Positions 8,499 to 18,599 of a stretch of 64,000 nt of DNA are shown here, piece by piece (position 1 is the first letter of the stretch; the number at the start of each line of letters is the position of its first letter). The notes beneath the pieces were generated by a model, which saw nothing but the letters and a program-made list of their open reading frames with translations, had not been told where the DNA came from and did not search any database. Location: positions 186,001 to 250,000 of the forward strand of contig JAOSJZ010000001.1 of assembly GCA_027493885.1 (NCBI GenBank). Reading direction: 5' to 3'. This DNA comes from Gaiella sp. Its GTDB lineage: Bacteria; Actinomycetota; Thermoleophilia; Gaiellales; Gaiellaceae. The position numbers were made by a program, and so were the translations under genes.

Positions 8499-10051
8499 TT
8501 ACATCCGGAACACGCCGAAGGTCGTCTCCGGGACGGGCGCGTTCGCCGCCGCGGCGAGACCGAGTGCCAGGACGCGCCGCGTGTCGCGCGGGTCGATGAT
8601 CCCGTCGTCCCAGAGGCGCGCGGTCGAGTAGTACGGCGAGCCCTCGTGCTCGTACTTCGCTCGGATCTCGTCGGGGTCGGCGTCCCCCACCATCGTCAGC
8701 ACCATCGCCGCCTGCTCGCCGCCCATCACCGAGATCCGGGCGTTCGGCCACATCCAGAGCTGGCGCGGCCCGTAGGCGCGTCCGCACATCGCGTAGTTGC
8801 CGGCGCCGAAGGAACCTCCGGTGACGACCGTGAACTTCGGGACGTCCGCGCACGCGACCGCCAGCACGAGCTTGGCGCCGTCACGGGCGATGCCGCCCTC
8901 CTCGTACTCGCGGCCGACCATGAAGCCTGTGATGTTCTGGAGGAAGACGAGCGGGACACGCCGCTTGCAGGCGAGCTCGACGAAGTGGGCGCCCTTCTGC
9001 GAGGACTCCGCGAAGAGGATTCCCCGGTTCGCGAGGATGGCGACGGGAAAGCCCTCGATGCGGGCGAAGCCGCAGACGAGCGTGTCGCCGTACAGGGCCT
9101 TGAACTCGTGGAAGCGGCTGCCGTCGACGATCCGCGCGATCAGCTCGAGCGGGTCGAGCTCGTGGCGGAAGTCCTCCGGGACGAGCCCGTACAGGTCGCC
9201 CGGGTCGACGACGGGCTGCTCGGGCGCGGCCAGCTGCCACGGGCAGGGAGGCGCGTCGCCGAGGTGTCGCACGATCTGCCGCGCGAGCGCGAGCGCGTGC
9301 TCGTCCGAGGTGGCGTAGTGGTCGGCGACGCCGGACCGGCGGGCGTGGACATCGGCGCCGCCGAGCTCCTCGGCCGTCACCTCCTCGCCCGTCGCAGCCT
9401 TCACGAGCGGCGGCCCCCCGATGAAGATCGTCCCCGTGCCACGGACGATGATCGTCTCGTCCGACATCGCCGGGACGTACGCGCCGCCGGCGGTGCACGA
9501 GCCCATCACGACGGCGATCTGGGCAATGCCCTTCGCGGACATGCGCGCCTGGTTGTAGAAGATCCGGCCGAAGTGCTCGCGGTCGGGGAAGACCTCGTCC
9601 TGGAGCGGCAGGAATGCCCCGCCCGAGTCGACCAGGTAGAGGCAGGGCAGGTGGTTCTGCTCTGCCACCTCCTGCGCCCGGAGGTGCTTCTTCACCGTCA
9701 GCGGGAAGTACGTTCCGCCCTTGACCGTCGCGTCGTTCGCGACGATCACGCAGGCGCGGCCCTCGACGATCCCGATCCCGGTCACGATCCCTGCGGACGG
9801 CGCCTGCCCCTCGTAGACCTCCCAGGCCGCCAGCGCATTCAGCTCGAGGAAGGCGGAGCCGGGGTCGACGAGGCGGTCGATCCGGTCGCGGGCCGGGAGC
9901 TTGCCGCGCGAGCGGTGGCGCTCGACCGACCGCTCGCCGCCGCCCCGGGCGACGGCGGCCGTGCGCTCGCGAAGCTCTGCGACGAGCTCTGCCATGCGCG
10001 CCTCGCGGCTCGCGAAGGTCGCGTCGCGGACGACGTGGCTCGCGAGCACCG

Positions 10052-10055
<4 letters not shown>
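8499..10055 (-). CDS. mccB: Acyl-CoA carboxylase, carboxyltransferase (beta) subunit
   Basis: A 518-residue carboxyltransferase of the methylcrotonyl/propionyl-CoA carboxylase type. It shows [18 protein letters not shown] near the N-terminus, [26 protein letters not shown] for the first oxyanion site and [16 protein letters not shown] for the second. It transfers CO2 from biotin to an acyl-CoA. The GTG start overlaps the stop of the alpha subunit gene by four bases (GTGA), so the two subunits are translationally coupled. Sequence style ([19 protein letters not shown]) is closest to methylcrotonyl-CoA carboxylase; exact substrate is inference. Confidence 0.92.
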
Positions 10056-11677
<1,622 letters not shown>

Positions 11678-11707
11678 CGCCGGCCGAGCCTACCGTCGCG
11701 GGCGCAC

Positions 11708-11722
11708 GTGACACGGTGTCAC
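11708..11722. promoter_or_regulatory. Perfect palindrome upstream of the acyl-CoA carboxylase operon
   Basis: GTGACAC-G-GTGTCAC is a perfect 7+1+7 dyad, 31 bases before the start of the carboxylase alpha gene. Its size and symmetry suit a TetR- or GntR-type dimer. No regulator gene is adjacent, so the cognate protein is unknown. Confidence 0.5.
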
Positions 11723-11752
11723 TTGCGCGTCGAGCCGCCGTCCCGAGGGGCA

Positions 11753-11824
11753 GCTCCCGCCGGGCCTCACGCGCCGCGAGGCGCTCCCGCCGGGCCTCAC
11801 GCGTCGGACCTCACGCGTCGGGGA
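11753..11824. repeat. Short direct repeats at the 3' end of tatA
   Basis: A 21-base block (GCTCCCGCCGGGCCTCACGC plus G) occurs at 11753-11773 and again at 11783-11803. It is followed by two tandem copies of CCTCACGCGTCGG. The last copy encodes the tatA stop codon and final residues, so the repeats look like duplications that spread from the gene end into the intergenic space. Confidence 0.6.
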
Positions 11825-12041
11825 CGTCGCCCGACGCGGGCTGCTTCGGCTTCTTCGCGTCCCCCTCGCGGTCGCCGGCCTCGAGCATGCGGCGCGGATC
11901 GACGTCGGCGACCGCATCCTTCACCTCGCGCACGCCGATGCCGAGCCGCCTCGCGACGTCGGGCACGCCCTTCACGCCGAAGAGCAGCGCGAGCACGCCC
12001 AGCAGGATCACGAGCTCCCAGACGCCGAGGCCGAAGGGCAC
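11811..12041 (-). CDS. tatA: Twin-arginine translocase TatA/TatE-type subunit
   Basis: A 76-residue protein with one N-terminal transmembrane helix (LGVWELVILLGVLALLFG), the hinge KGVPDVARRLG, an amphipathic helix (VREVKDAVADV) and a charged tail, which is the TatA layout. The hinge normally reads FGPxKLP; here it is GVKGVPDVARRLG. It multimerises to form the Tat export pore in the membrane. It lies 4 bases downstream of ung on the same strand; tatC is not in the window. Confidence 0.85.
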   Translation of the reverse strand: MPFGLGVWELVILLGVLALLFGVKGVPDVARRLGIGVREVKDAVADVDPRRMLEAGDREGDAKKPKQPASGDVPDA

Positions 12042-12045
12042 GGTC

Positions 12046-12720
12046 TCAGTCTAGAGCCCAGTCCACCGGGTCGCCGCCGCCGGCCGCGAGCAGGGTGTTC
12101 GCCCGGGAGAAGTGGCAGCACCCGAAGAACCCGCTCGCGGCGCTGTAGGGCGACGGGTGCGCGGCGGTGAGGACGTGGTGGCGCGTCGTGTCCACGATCG
12201 CGCCCTTCTGCTGGGCGTAGCGGCCCCAGAGCAGGAAGACGATGCCCTCGCGTCGCTCGGAGAGCTCGCGAATCGCGCGGTCGGTGAAGCGCTCCCAACC
12301 CATCCCCGCGTGGGAGGCGGGCTTGCCCGGTGAGACGGTGAGCACGGCGTTGAGCAGGAGGACGCCCCGCTCCGCCCACGGCGTGAGGTCGCCGGTCGCA
12401 GGCCGGCGCAGCCCGAGGTCGGTCTCGAGCTCGGCATGGATGTTCTGGAGCGAGGGTGGTGGCCGCACGCCCGCCGGGACGGAGAAGCAGAGCCCCATCG
12501 CCTGCCCGGCGCCGTGGTAGGGGTCCTGGCCGATGACCACGACGCGGACCTGCTCGAAGGGCGTCAGCGCCAGTGCGTTGAAGACCCGGTCGGCGGGCGG
12601 ATAGAACCTGCGGCCGGCCGCGACCTCGGCGACGAGGAACGACCGCAGCTCCGTCATGTAAGGCTGCTCGAGCTCGTCGCCGAGCACGGCGAGCCAGCTC
12701 TCGTGCATGCGAGGCTGCAT
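12046..12720 (-). CDS. ung: Uracil-DNA glycosylase, family 1
   Basis: A 224-residue enzyme that removes uracil from DNA. The catalytic water-activating loop GQDPYHG and the leucine-loop equivalent HPSPYSAASGFFGC (normally HPSPLS) are present, as is LLNAVLTV. Length is standard. Two Met codons are possible starts (12720 and 12708); the first gives the full N-terminus. tatA follows after 4 bases. A divergent small reading frame starts at 12761. Confidence 0.94.
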   Translation of the reverse strand: MQPRMHESWLAVLGDELEQPYMTELRSFLVAEVAAGRRFYPPADRVFNALALTPFEQVRVVVIGQDPYHGAGQAMGLCFSVPAGVRPPPSLQNIHAELETDLGLRRPATGDLTPWAERGVLLLNAVLTVSPGKPASHAGMGWERFTDRAIRELSERREGIVFLLWGRYAQQKGAIVDTTRHHVLTAAHPSPYSAASGFFGCCHFSRANTLLAAGGGDPVDWALD

Positions 12721-12760
12721 CACTGCGAGCCTACGCCGCGCAAACGACGGCGAGGAGACG

Positions 12761-12916
12761 ATGGTCGTGGCGGTACTGTGGTTCCCGGTCGTGCTCGTCG
12801 TGCATCCCGCGAACCTTCGCCCGGCAGCCGCGCACGCGGCCCGGCACTGCGGCGTCCGGGCGCTCGACGAGCGGCTGGAGCACGAGCGGCGTCCCGAGGG
12901 TGAGCCGCAGCGGTGA
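12761..12916 (+). CDS. Small hypothetical protein, coupled to the Rieske-P450 gene
   Basis: A 51-residue frame from ATG 12761 with GAGGAG just upstream and a hydrophobic start (MVVAVLWFPVVLVV), then a charged tail. Its TGA overlaps the GTG of the next gene (GTGA at 12913-12916), the same coupling used elsewhere in this operon. I recognise no family. It could be a genuine small membrane peptide or a leader frame that couples translation. Confidence 0.42.
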   Translation: MVVAVLWFPVVLVVHPANLRPAAAHAARHCGVRALDERLEHERRPEGEPQR

Positions 12917-14571
12917 GCGAGGCGGCCTGGCACGAGATCGGGCGCGCCGAGGGCTCTCCCGGCGTCCTCCGGCGGGTCGAGGTCGAGGGGCGGGCCGTGT
13001 GCGTCGGGCGGACGCCCGGTGGCTGGGTGGCGTTCGACGACACGTGCACGCACGAGGAGTGCTCGCTCGCCGAGGGCGAGCTCGACGGCGGCGTGATCGT
13101 CTGCCCGTGCCACGGCTCCGAGTTCGACGTCCGCACCGGTGACGTCCTCTCGCCGCCGGCGCTCGACCCGCTCCCGATCTACGAGGCGAGGGAGGCGGAC
13201 GGCGCGCTGCAGGTCCGCCTGGCGCCGCCGCCGGTCGCGGCCGAGGCGGTACACGCCCGCGAGGACCACGTCCCCGAGTCGGTCACCCGCGAGGCGACCG
13301 TGCCCGGCCCGTCGCTCGACGGCCTCGTGCTCGACGACGTCGACCTCACCGATCTCGACGTCTGGGAGGAGCGCGTGCCCTACGACTGGCTCGCGCTCCT
13401 GCGCCGCGACGCGCCGCTCCACTGGAACCCCGAGCGCGACGGGCGCGGATTCTGGGCGCTCACGCGTTACGACGACGTCCTCCAGGTCTCGAAGGACTGG
13501 CAGACGTTCTCCTCGGAGCTCGGCGGCACCTCGTTGCAGGACCTGACGCCCGAGGAGCTCGAGGCGCGGAAGTCGATGATCGACACCGACCCGCCGCCGC
13601 ACACGCGCCTCCGCGCCCTCGTCAACAAGGGCTTCACGCCCCGTGTCGTCAACACGTACGAGGAGCGGATCCGCGGGCTTGCGCGCGACATCCTCGGACG
13701 CGCCTTCGCAGAGGACGAGTTCGACTGGGTCCACTCCGTCGCCGAGGAGATCCCGATGTGGGTCTTCTCCGAGATCATGGGGCTCCCCGTCCGTGACCGG
13801 AAGCTGATCATCGAGCTCGGCGACAAGATCCTCGGCAACACCGACCCCGAGGTGGTGGGGCCGGAGAACGTGGCCGAGGTGGCGCTCAAGGACCCCGAGC
13901 TTCGCAAGCTCCCGTTCTCGAGCCCGTTCTCGCTCGACCTGATCGAGTACGGGCGGCAACTCGGCGAGCGCCGCCGCACCGACCCGCTCGACGACATCAC
14001 GACCAGGCTCGTCGAGGCGGAGATCGACGGCTCGAGGCTCACCGAGCAGGAGTTCGGCGTGATGTTCATCCTGCTCACGACGGCAGGGAACGAGACGACG
14101 CGGCACACCATCTCGCTCGGCCTCCACGACCTGCTGACGCACCCGGAGGAGATGCAGCGGCTCGTCGACGACCCCTCGCTCGCCGGGACGGCCGCGGACG
14201 AGCTCCTGCGGCGCGCGCATCCGGTGCACCATTTCCGCCGCACCGCGACGCGAGACGTCGTGATGCACGGACGGCGCATCAGGGAGGGCGACAAGGTGAC
14301 GATCTGGTATGCGGCGGCGAACTACGACGACAGGAAGTTCGCGGATCCGTACCGGCTCGACGTGGGGCGCACTCCCAACCGGCACCTCACGTTCGGCCTC
14401 GGCGGGCCGCACTTCTGCCTCGGCATGCACCTCGCCAGGCTGGAGATCACGGTCTGGCTCGAGGAGATGATCCCGTACCTGCCCCGGCTCGTGCTCGCGG
14501 GCGAGCCGGTACGGCTCCGCTCGTGCTTCTTCAACGGCGTCAAGCGCATGCCCGTGAGAGTGCGCCCCTAG
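12913..14571 (+). CDS. Rieske [2Fe-2S] domain fused to cytochrome P450
   Basis: A 552-residue two-domain protein. Residues 1-110 form a Rieske ferredoxin: C45-T-H47 and C64-P-C-H67 ligate the cluster. From about residue 140 the protein is a bacterial P450: I-helix TTAGNETTRH near 390, ExxR as ELLR near 430, and heme loop FGLGGPHFCLG with Cys502. The domains are in one uninterrupted frame. The Rieske part probably passes electrons to the heme, replacing a separate ferredoxin; a ferredoxin-reductase gene (damaged) is seven genes downstream. Substrate unknown; context suggests an aromatic or amine compound. The start is GTG 12913, overlapping the upstream small frame. Confidence 0.93.
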   Translation: MSEAAWHEIGRAEGSPGVLRRVEVEGRAVCVGRTPGGWVAFDDTCTHEECSLAEGELDGGVIVCPCHGSEFDVRTGDVLSPPALDPLPIYEAREADGALQVRLAPPPVAAEAVHAREDHVPESVTREATVPGPSLDGLVLDDVDLTDLDVWEERVPYDWLALLRRDAPLHWNPERDGRGFWALTRYDDVLQVSKDWQTFSSELGGTSLQDLTPEELEARKSMIDTDPPPHTRLRALVNKGFTPRVVNTYEERIRGLARDILGRAFAEDEFDWVHSVAEEIPMWVFSEIMGLPVRDRKLIIELGDKILGNTDPEVVGPENVAEVALKDPELRKLPFSSPFSLDLIEYGRQLGERRRTDPLDDITTRLVEAEIDGSRLTEQEFGVMFILLTTAGNETTRHTISLGLHDLLTHPEEMQRLVDDPSLAGTAADELLRRAHPVHHFRRTATRDVVMHGRRIREGDKVTIWYAAANYDDRKFADPYRLDVGRTPNRHLTFGLGGPHFCLGMHLARLEITVWLEEMIPYLPRLVLAGEPVRLRSCFFNGVKRMPVRVRP

Positions 14572-14603
14572 CTCGGGTCCCGGATCAGGAGGTCGAACAC
14601 CGC

Positions 14604-15971
14604 ATGTCCTACGGTCACGACCCGGAAGCGGCGGTCGCCTCGCTGCGGGGCCAGGGCGTCAAGGCGATCCGCCTGCTCTACACCGACCTGCACGGCGTCG
14701 CGCGCGGCAAGGACATCCCGATCGGCCACTTCGTCGACCTGCTCGAGGAGGGCATCACCTTCTGCGCCGCGGTGATGGGCACCGACCTCAGCCATACGCC
14801 CGTCGTCGGCGGCGAGCAGGGCTACGTCGACTTCGCGATCCGCCCCGACCCCGAGACGCTGCGCGTCGTGCCATGGCAGCCGGACGTCGCCTGGTGTCTC
14901 GGCGAGGCGTGGACGCTCGATGGCACCGACCACTGGCCGTCCTGCCCGCGCGCGCTCCTCGCACGGGTCGTCGCCCGCTACGCAACGCACGGGCTGCTCC
15001 CGATCGTGGGGCCCGAGCTCGAGTGGTTCCTCTGCACTCGCGACCCCGAAGCTCCGAACGGGCTCGGCCGCTACGTGGACGAGCTCTCGCGCGTCTACAC
15101 GGTCGGCGCGGTCTCCGACCCGCGGCAGATCAACCTGAGGACGCTGCTGTGGGCCGACGATCTCGGCCTCAAGGCCTACGCGGGAAACCACGAGTTCATG
15201 AGCTCGCAGTACGAGATCAACCTCAAGCACTCCGCCGCGCTCGACGCCGCCGACCGGGCGTTCATGCTCAAGGCGGCGGTGAAGGAGGTGGCGGCGCGCG
15301 AGGGCCTGCTGGCGACGTTCATGGGCCGTCCGTTCACCGACCAGGGCGGCTCGGGCTTTCACATCCACCTCTCGCTCGCGGACTCGGACGGCCGGAACGC
15401 CTTCGCAGCAGGCGACGCGCTGCTGAGCCCCCTCGGCCTGCGCTTCGTGGCGGGGGTGCTCGAGCACGCACAGGGGCTGCAGGCGCTCCTCGGCCCGACG
15501 ATCAACGCGTACAAGCGCATCCTCCCCGACAGCCTCGCGCCGACGCATGCGAACTGGGGCCACGACAACCGCACCGCGTTCTGCCGCATCCCCAACGAGC
15601 GCGGCGCGCGAACGCGCGTCGAGGTGCGTACCGGCGACGGCTCCGCCTGCGCCCATCTCCTGACGGCGGCGCTGCTGCTCGCGGGAGTGGACGGGATCGA
15701 GCGGGAGCTCGAGCCGCCCGAGCCGGTCGTCGGCGACTCTTACCGCATGGACGATGCGCATGCAGGGACGAAGCTGCCCGCGGATCTCGGCGCGGCGCTC
15801 GACGCGCTCGAGGCCGACACGTGGCTCGTCGGCGAGCTCGGCGAGGAGCTCGTCTCCACGTTCGTCGCGATGAAGCGGTTCGAGGTCGAGCGGTTCGAGG
15901 AGGCCGTCGCGACATTCGACCCGAAGGTGATCACGGAGTGGGAGGTGCGCGAGTATGCCGCCCATCTCTGA
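14604..15971 (+). CDS. Glutamine-synthetase-like gamma-glutamyl ligase
   Basis: A 455-residue GS-fold enzyme starting at ATG 14604, 10 bases after AGGAGGT. Visible motifs: IVGPELEWFL (metal-binding Glu), HEFMSSQYEINL, GSGFHIHLSL (normally GSGMHxHxSL), INAYKRI, and NRTAFCRIPN with RVEVRTGDGSA. The GMH-to-GFH change and the odd glutamate loop suggest a ligase that glutamylates an amine rather than ammonia, as in gamma-glutamylputrescine, gamma-glutamylanilide or N-methylglutamate pathways. It sits between the Rieske-P450 and the FAH gene, whose start lies inside its last 17 bases. Confidence 0.88.
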   Translation: MSYGHDPEAAVASLRGQGVKAIRLLYTDLHGVARGKDIPIGHFVDLLEEGITFCAAVMGTDLSHTPVVGGEQGYVDFAIRPDPETLRVVPWQPDVAWCLGEAWTLDGTDHWPSCPRALLARVVARYATHGLLPIVGPELEWFLCTRDPEAPNGLGRYVDELSRVYTVGAVSDPRQINLRTLLWADDLGLKAYAGNHEFMSSQYEINLKHSAALDAADRAFMLKAAVKEVAAREGLLATFMGRPFTDQGGSGFHIHLSLADSDGRNAFAAGDALLSPLGLRFVAGVLEHAQGLQALLGPTINAYKRILPDSLAPTHANWGHDNRTAFCRIPNERGARTRVEVRTGDGSACAHLLTAALLLAGVDGIERELEPPEPVVGDSYRMDDAHAGTKLPADLGAALDALEADTWLVGELGEELVSTFVAMKRFEVERFEEAVATFDPKVITEWEVREYAAHL

Positions 15972-16839
15972 GCTTCCGGTCACCGAGCGGCGCGTCCGCG
16001 TGGAGGTCGACGGCGAGCCTCGCTGGGGCCGACGCTCGGGCGACACGATCGTCCTCGACGACGGCGCCGAGCTCGCAGAAGCCGAGGCGCTCTACCTTGC
16101 GCCGGTCGAGCCGACGAAGATCTTCGCGGTGCACCTCACGTACCGCTCGCGCGTCGAGGAATATGCGGCCCGGGTGCCGCCCGAGCCGTCCTACTTCGTC
16201 AAGCCGCCAACGACGCTGAACGGCCACCGCCGCCCGGTCCGCGTGGCGAAGGACGCGCGGTTCCTCAACTACGAGGGGGAGCTTGCCGTCGTCGTCGGGC
16301 GCCGGATGAAGGGCGTCCCGGCCGGCGACGTCCTCTCGTACCTGGCCGGCTACGCGTGCGCGAACGACATCGGGATGCACGACTTCCGGCACGCCGACCG
16401 CGGCGCGATGCTGCGCGTCAAGGGCCAGGACGGGTTTCTTCCGCTCGGCCCCGAGCTCGTCCCGGCGGCGGCGTTCGATCCGACCGACTACACGCTGCGG
16501 ACCTACCTGAACGGGGACGTCGTCCAGGAGGCGACCGCGGGTGACCTGCTGTTCGGGGTCGCGTACCAGCTCGCCGATCTCTGCCGCGTGATCACGCTCG
16601 AGCCCGGCGACGTGCTCCTCACCGGCACGCCCGCCAACTCGCGTCCGATGAGGCCGGGCGACGTGGTCGAGGTGGAGATCACCGGGCTCGGCCGGCTCTC
16701 CAGCACGATCGAGGAGTGGGACGTCGACCTCGCGGGACCGGGCGAGCAGCTCCATGTCTCCGCGCAGACGCTTCACGTCGCGCTCGCGATCCCGGAGGAC
16801 GAGGCCGAGCGGATGGTCGAGGAAGGCCGCGTCCCATGA
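15955..16839 (+). CDS. Fumarylacetoacetate hydrolase (FAH) family protein
   Basis: A 294-residue FAH-fold enzyme. The metal site is visible as NYEGELAVVVG (two Glu) and NDIGMHDF; RVKGQDGFLPLGPELV and GDVLLTGTPAN are core family motifs. Members hydrate, isomerise or decarboxylate ring-fission products such as 2-hydroxyhepta-2,4-dienedioate. The start overlaps the end of the GS-like gene by 17 bases, and its stop overlaps the next ATG (ATGA), so it belongs to the catabolic operon and probably acts after the extradiol dioxygenase. Confidence 0.88.
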   Translation: MPPISELPVTERRVRVEVDGEPRWGRRSGDTIVLDDGAELAEAEALYLAPVEPTKIFAVHLTYRSRVEEYAARVPPEPSYFVKPPTTLNGHRRPVRVAKDARFLNYEGELAVVVGRRMKGVPAGDVLSYLAGYACANDIGMHDFRHADRGAMLRVKGQDGFLPLGPELVPAAAFDPTDYTLRTYLNGDVVQEATAGDLLFGVAYQLADLCRVITLEPGDVLLTGTPANSRPMRPGDVVEVEITGLGRLSSTIEEWDVDLAGPGEQLHVSAQTLHVALAIPEDEAERMVEEGRVP

Positions 16840-17777
16840 TCCGCCTCGGCCGGATCGACCACGTCGGGCTCCGGGTCGCCGACCTCGACGAGGCGGCGGC
16901 GCGCTGGTCGCTCCAGCTCGGCCTCGTCGAGCGGAAGGAGGCCCGAGTGCCAGGCCGGGCCTTCCTCGCCTGCAACGACGAGGCGTACTGCCTCGAGCTC
17001 GCCGCCGGCCCCGAGCCGGGGCACGACCACACCGCCTTCGAGCTCCACTCGACCTGCCCGCCGGAAGCCGCGCGGTCGCACCTGGAGTCGCTCGGCGTCG
17101 CCTGCGAGGAGCGCGAGCGGTCGCTCTGGCTCGCCGACCCGGACGGGCGCCGGCTCCAGCTCGTGCCGCATCGCGAGGCCCCGACGGAGGTCGAGCGCTG
17201 GCCGCAGCACGCGCGCCCGTCCTCGACGGTGCACCTCGGCGGCCCCCGCAGGCTCGGCCACGTCAACTGCCTCACCGGCGACATCGACGCGAACGCGGCG
17301 TTCTACACGAGCGTGCTCGGGATGCGGCTCTCGGACAGGCTCGGCACGGCGGGCGTCTGGTTCCACATCGACTCCGAGCACCACGTGATGGCGCTCGTCG
17401 ACATGGGCTACGCCCACTTCCACCACCTCGCCTTCGACGTCGTCGACGTCGGGAAGATGCGCGACCTGCTCGACCACCTGGCCCGCCACGGGCGGTGGGT
17501 CTCGTGGGGGCCGGCGCGCCACGGGATCGCAGGGAACATCGCGGCGTACGTCCGGATCACGGAGGAGCCGTGCCACGTCGAGCTCTACTGCGACATGGAG
17601 CGGCTCGCGGACGACCATGTGCCGCGCACCTACCCCGACGACCGCTACTCCTCGAACACGTGGGGGCCGCTGCCGCCGCGCTCGTACTTCCGGTTCGACC
17701 CGGTCGCGGTCGAGTGGGAGCGCGAGAGCTGGGAGACGCGCGGGCGACCCCTGCCACCGGCGGGCGTCGAGGCATGA
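16836..17777 (+). CDS. Two-domain VOC protein, extradiol ring-cleavage dioxygenase
   Basis: A 313-residue protein with two VOC modules. The second module carries the type I extradiol 2-His-1-Glu iron site: GHVNCLT (His), YAHFHHLAF (His) and CHVELYCD (Glu). The first module, as usual, lacks ligands. It is expected to cleave a catechol meta to the hydroxyls using O2. Length matches the catechol or homoprotocatechuate 2,3-dioxygenase group. ATGA overlaps join it to the genes on both sides. Confidence 0.88.
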   Translation: MIRLGRIDHVGLRVADLDEAAARWSLQLGLVERKEARVPGRAFLACNDEAYCLELAAGPEPGHDHTAFELHSTCPPEAARSHLESLGVACEERERSLWLADPDGRRLQLVPHREAPTEVERWPQHARPSSTVHLGGPRRLGHVNCLTGDIDANAAFYTSVLGMRLSDRLGTAGVWFHIDSEHHVMALVDMGYAHFHHLAFDVVDVGKMRDLLDHLARHGRWVSWGPARHGIAGNIAAYVRITEEPCHVELYCDMERLADDHVPRTYPDDRYSSNTWGPLPPRSYFRFDPVAVEWERESWETRGRPLPPAGVEA

Positions 17778-18577
17778 AGCTTCGTGGCTACACCGTCCCG
17801 CGCACGCCCGAGGGCCGCTCGTCGCTCGTCCCCTACCCGCCGTGGCACTACATCGGCGCGTTTCTCGTGATCGATTACTGGGCCGACCCGGGCAGGACCG
17901 TCGCCTTCCTGCCGGACGGCATCGACCCGCACCCGGACCCCGGCCGGTGCGCGTTCGTGGCAGCCGACTGGCAGTCGTGCTCGGAGGGTGGCGACGAGCT
18001 CGTCGACCCCTCGCGCTCACAGTACAAGGAGGTTTTCGTCGTCTGTAGCGGGCTGCTCGACGGCGAGGAGGTCACGGTCTGCTCCTACATCTGGGTCGAT
18101 CGCGACTTCGCGCTCACGCGGGGCTGGATCCAGGGGTTCCCGAAGAAGCTCGGCTCGATCTGGATCACGCGCAGCTTCGGCCTCGGCGGGCCTGCCGACC
18201 CGGGGATGGCGCCGGGGGCGCGTTTCGGCGCGACGTGTGCCGCGTACGAGCGGCGCGTGGCGCAGGCAACGGTGACGCTCGAGCACCCCTCGCGCGGGGG
18301 GCCGTTCCACAACGCGCCGCCGATCGTCAACGTCCGGCACTTTCCGCGGCTCGAGGCCGGCCGGCATGACGCCCCGGCGGTGCACGAGCTCGTCCGCGCC
18401 GTCTCGCGCGACCGGGCTGTGTCCGAGGTGTGGGAGGGGTCGGCGACGCTCGAGCTCTTCGGCGCGCCGCACGAGGAGATCGACGCGCTCGCTCCGGTGC
18501 GGATCGGCCGCGGCTATCGCTTTTCCTTCGCCTACACGGTCGACGACCTCGAGACCGTCCGGGAGCTGGGCGCGTGA
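17774..18577 (+). CDS. Acetoacetate decarboxylase-like protein
   Basis: A 267-residue ADC-fold protein. GWIQGFPKKLGSIWIT holds the lysine pair that forms the Schiff base in acetoacetate decarboxylase, and SYIWVDRDFALTRG is the preceding conserved strand. Members of this family also act as hydratases or decarboxylases on other keto acids. It overlaps the dioxygenase gene by ATGA and is followed by the aldehyde dehydrogenase, so it probably handles an intermediate or product of ring cleavage. Confidence 0.82.
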   Translation: MKLRGYTVPRTPEGRSSLVPYPPWHYIGAFLVIDYWADPGRTVAFLPDGIDPHPDPGRCAFVAADWQSCSEGGDELVDPSRSQYKEVFVVCSGLLDGEEVTVCSYIWVDRDFALTRGWIQGFPKKLGSIWITRSFGLGGPADPGMAPGARFGATCAAYERRVAQATVTLEHPSRGGPFHNAPPIVNVRHFPRLEAGRHDAPAVHELVRAVSRDRAVSEVWEGSATLELFGAPHEEIDALAPVRIGRGYRFSFAYTVDDLETVRELGA

Positions 18578-18599
18578 GCGAGCGACCGAAGACGAGCGT

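Noticed and set aside
12721-14430. Long minus-strand frame upstream of and in frame with ung
   Set aside because: It is antisense to the Rieske-P450 gene, whose Rieske and heme motifs are unmistakable. The ung gene starts at 12720.
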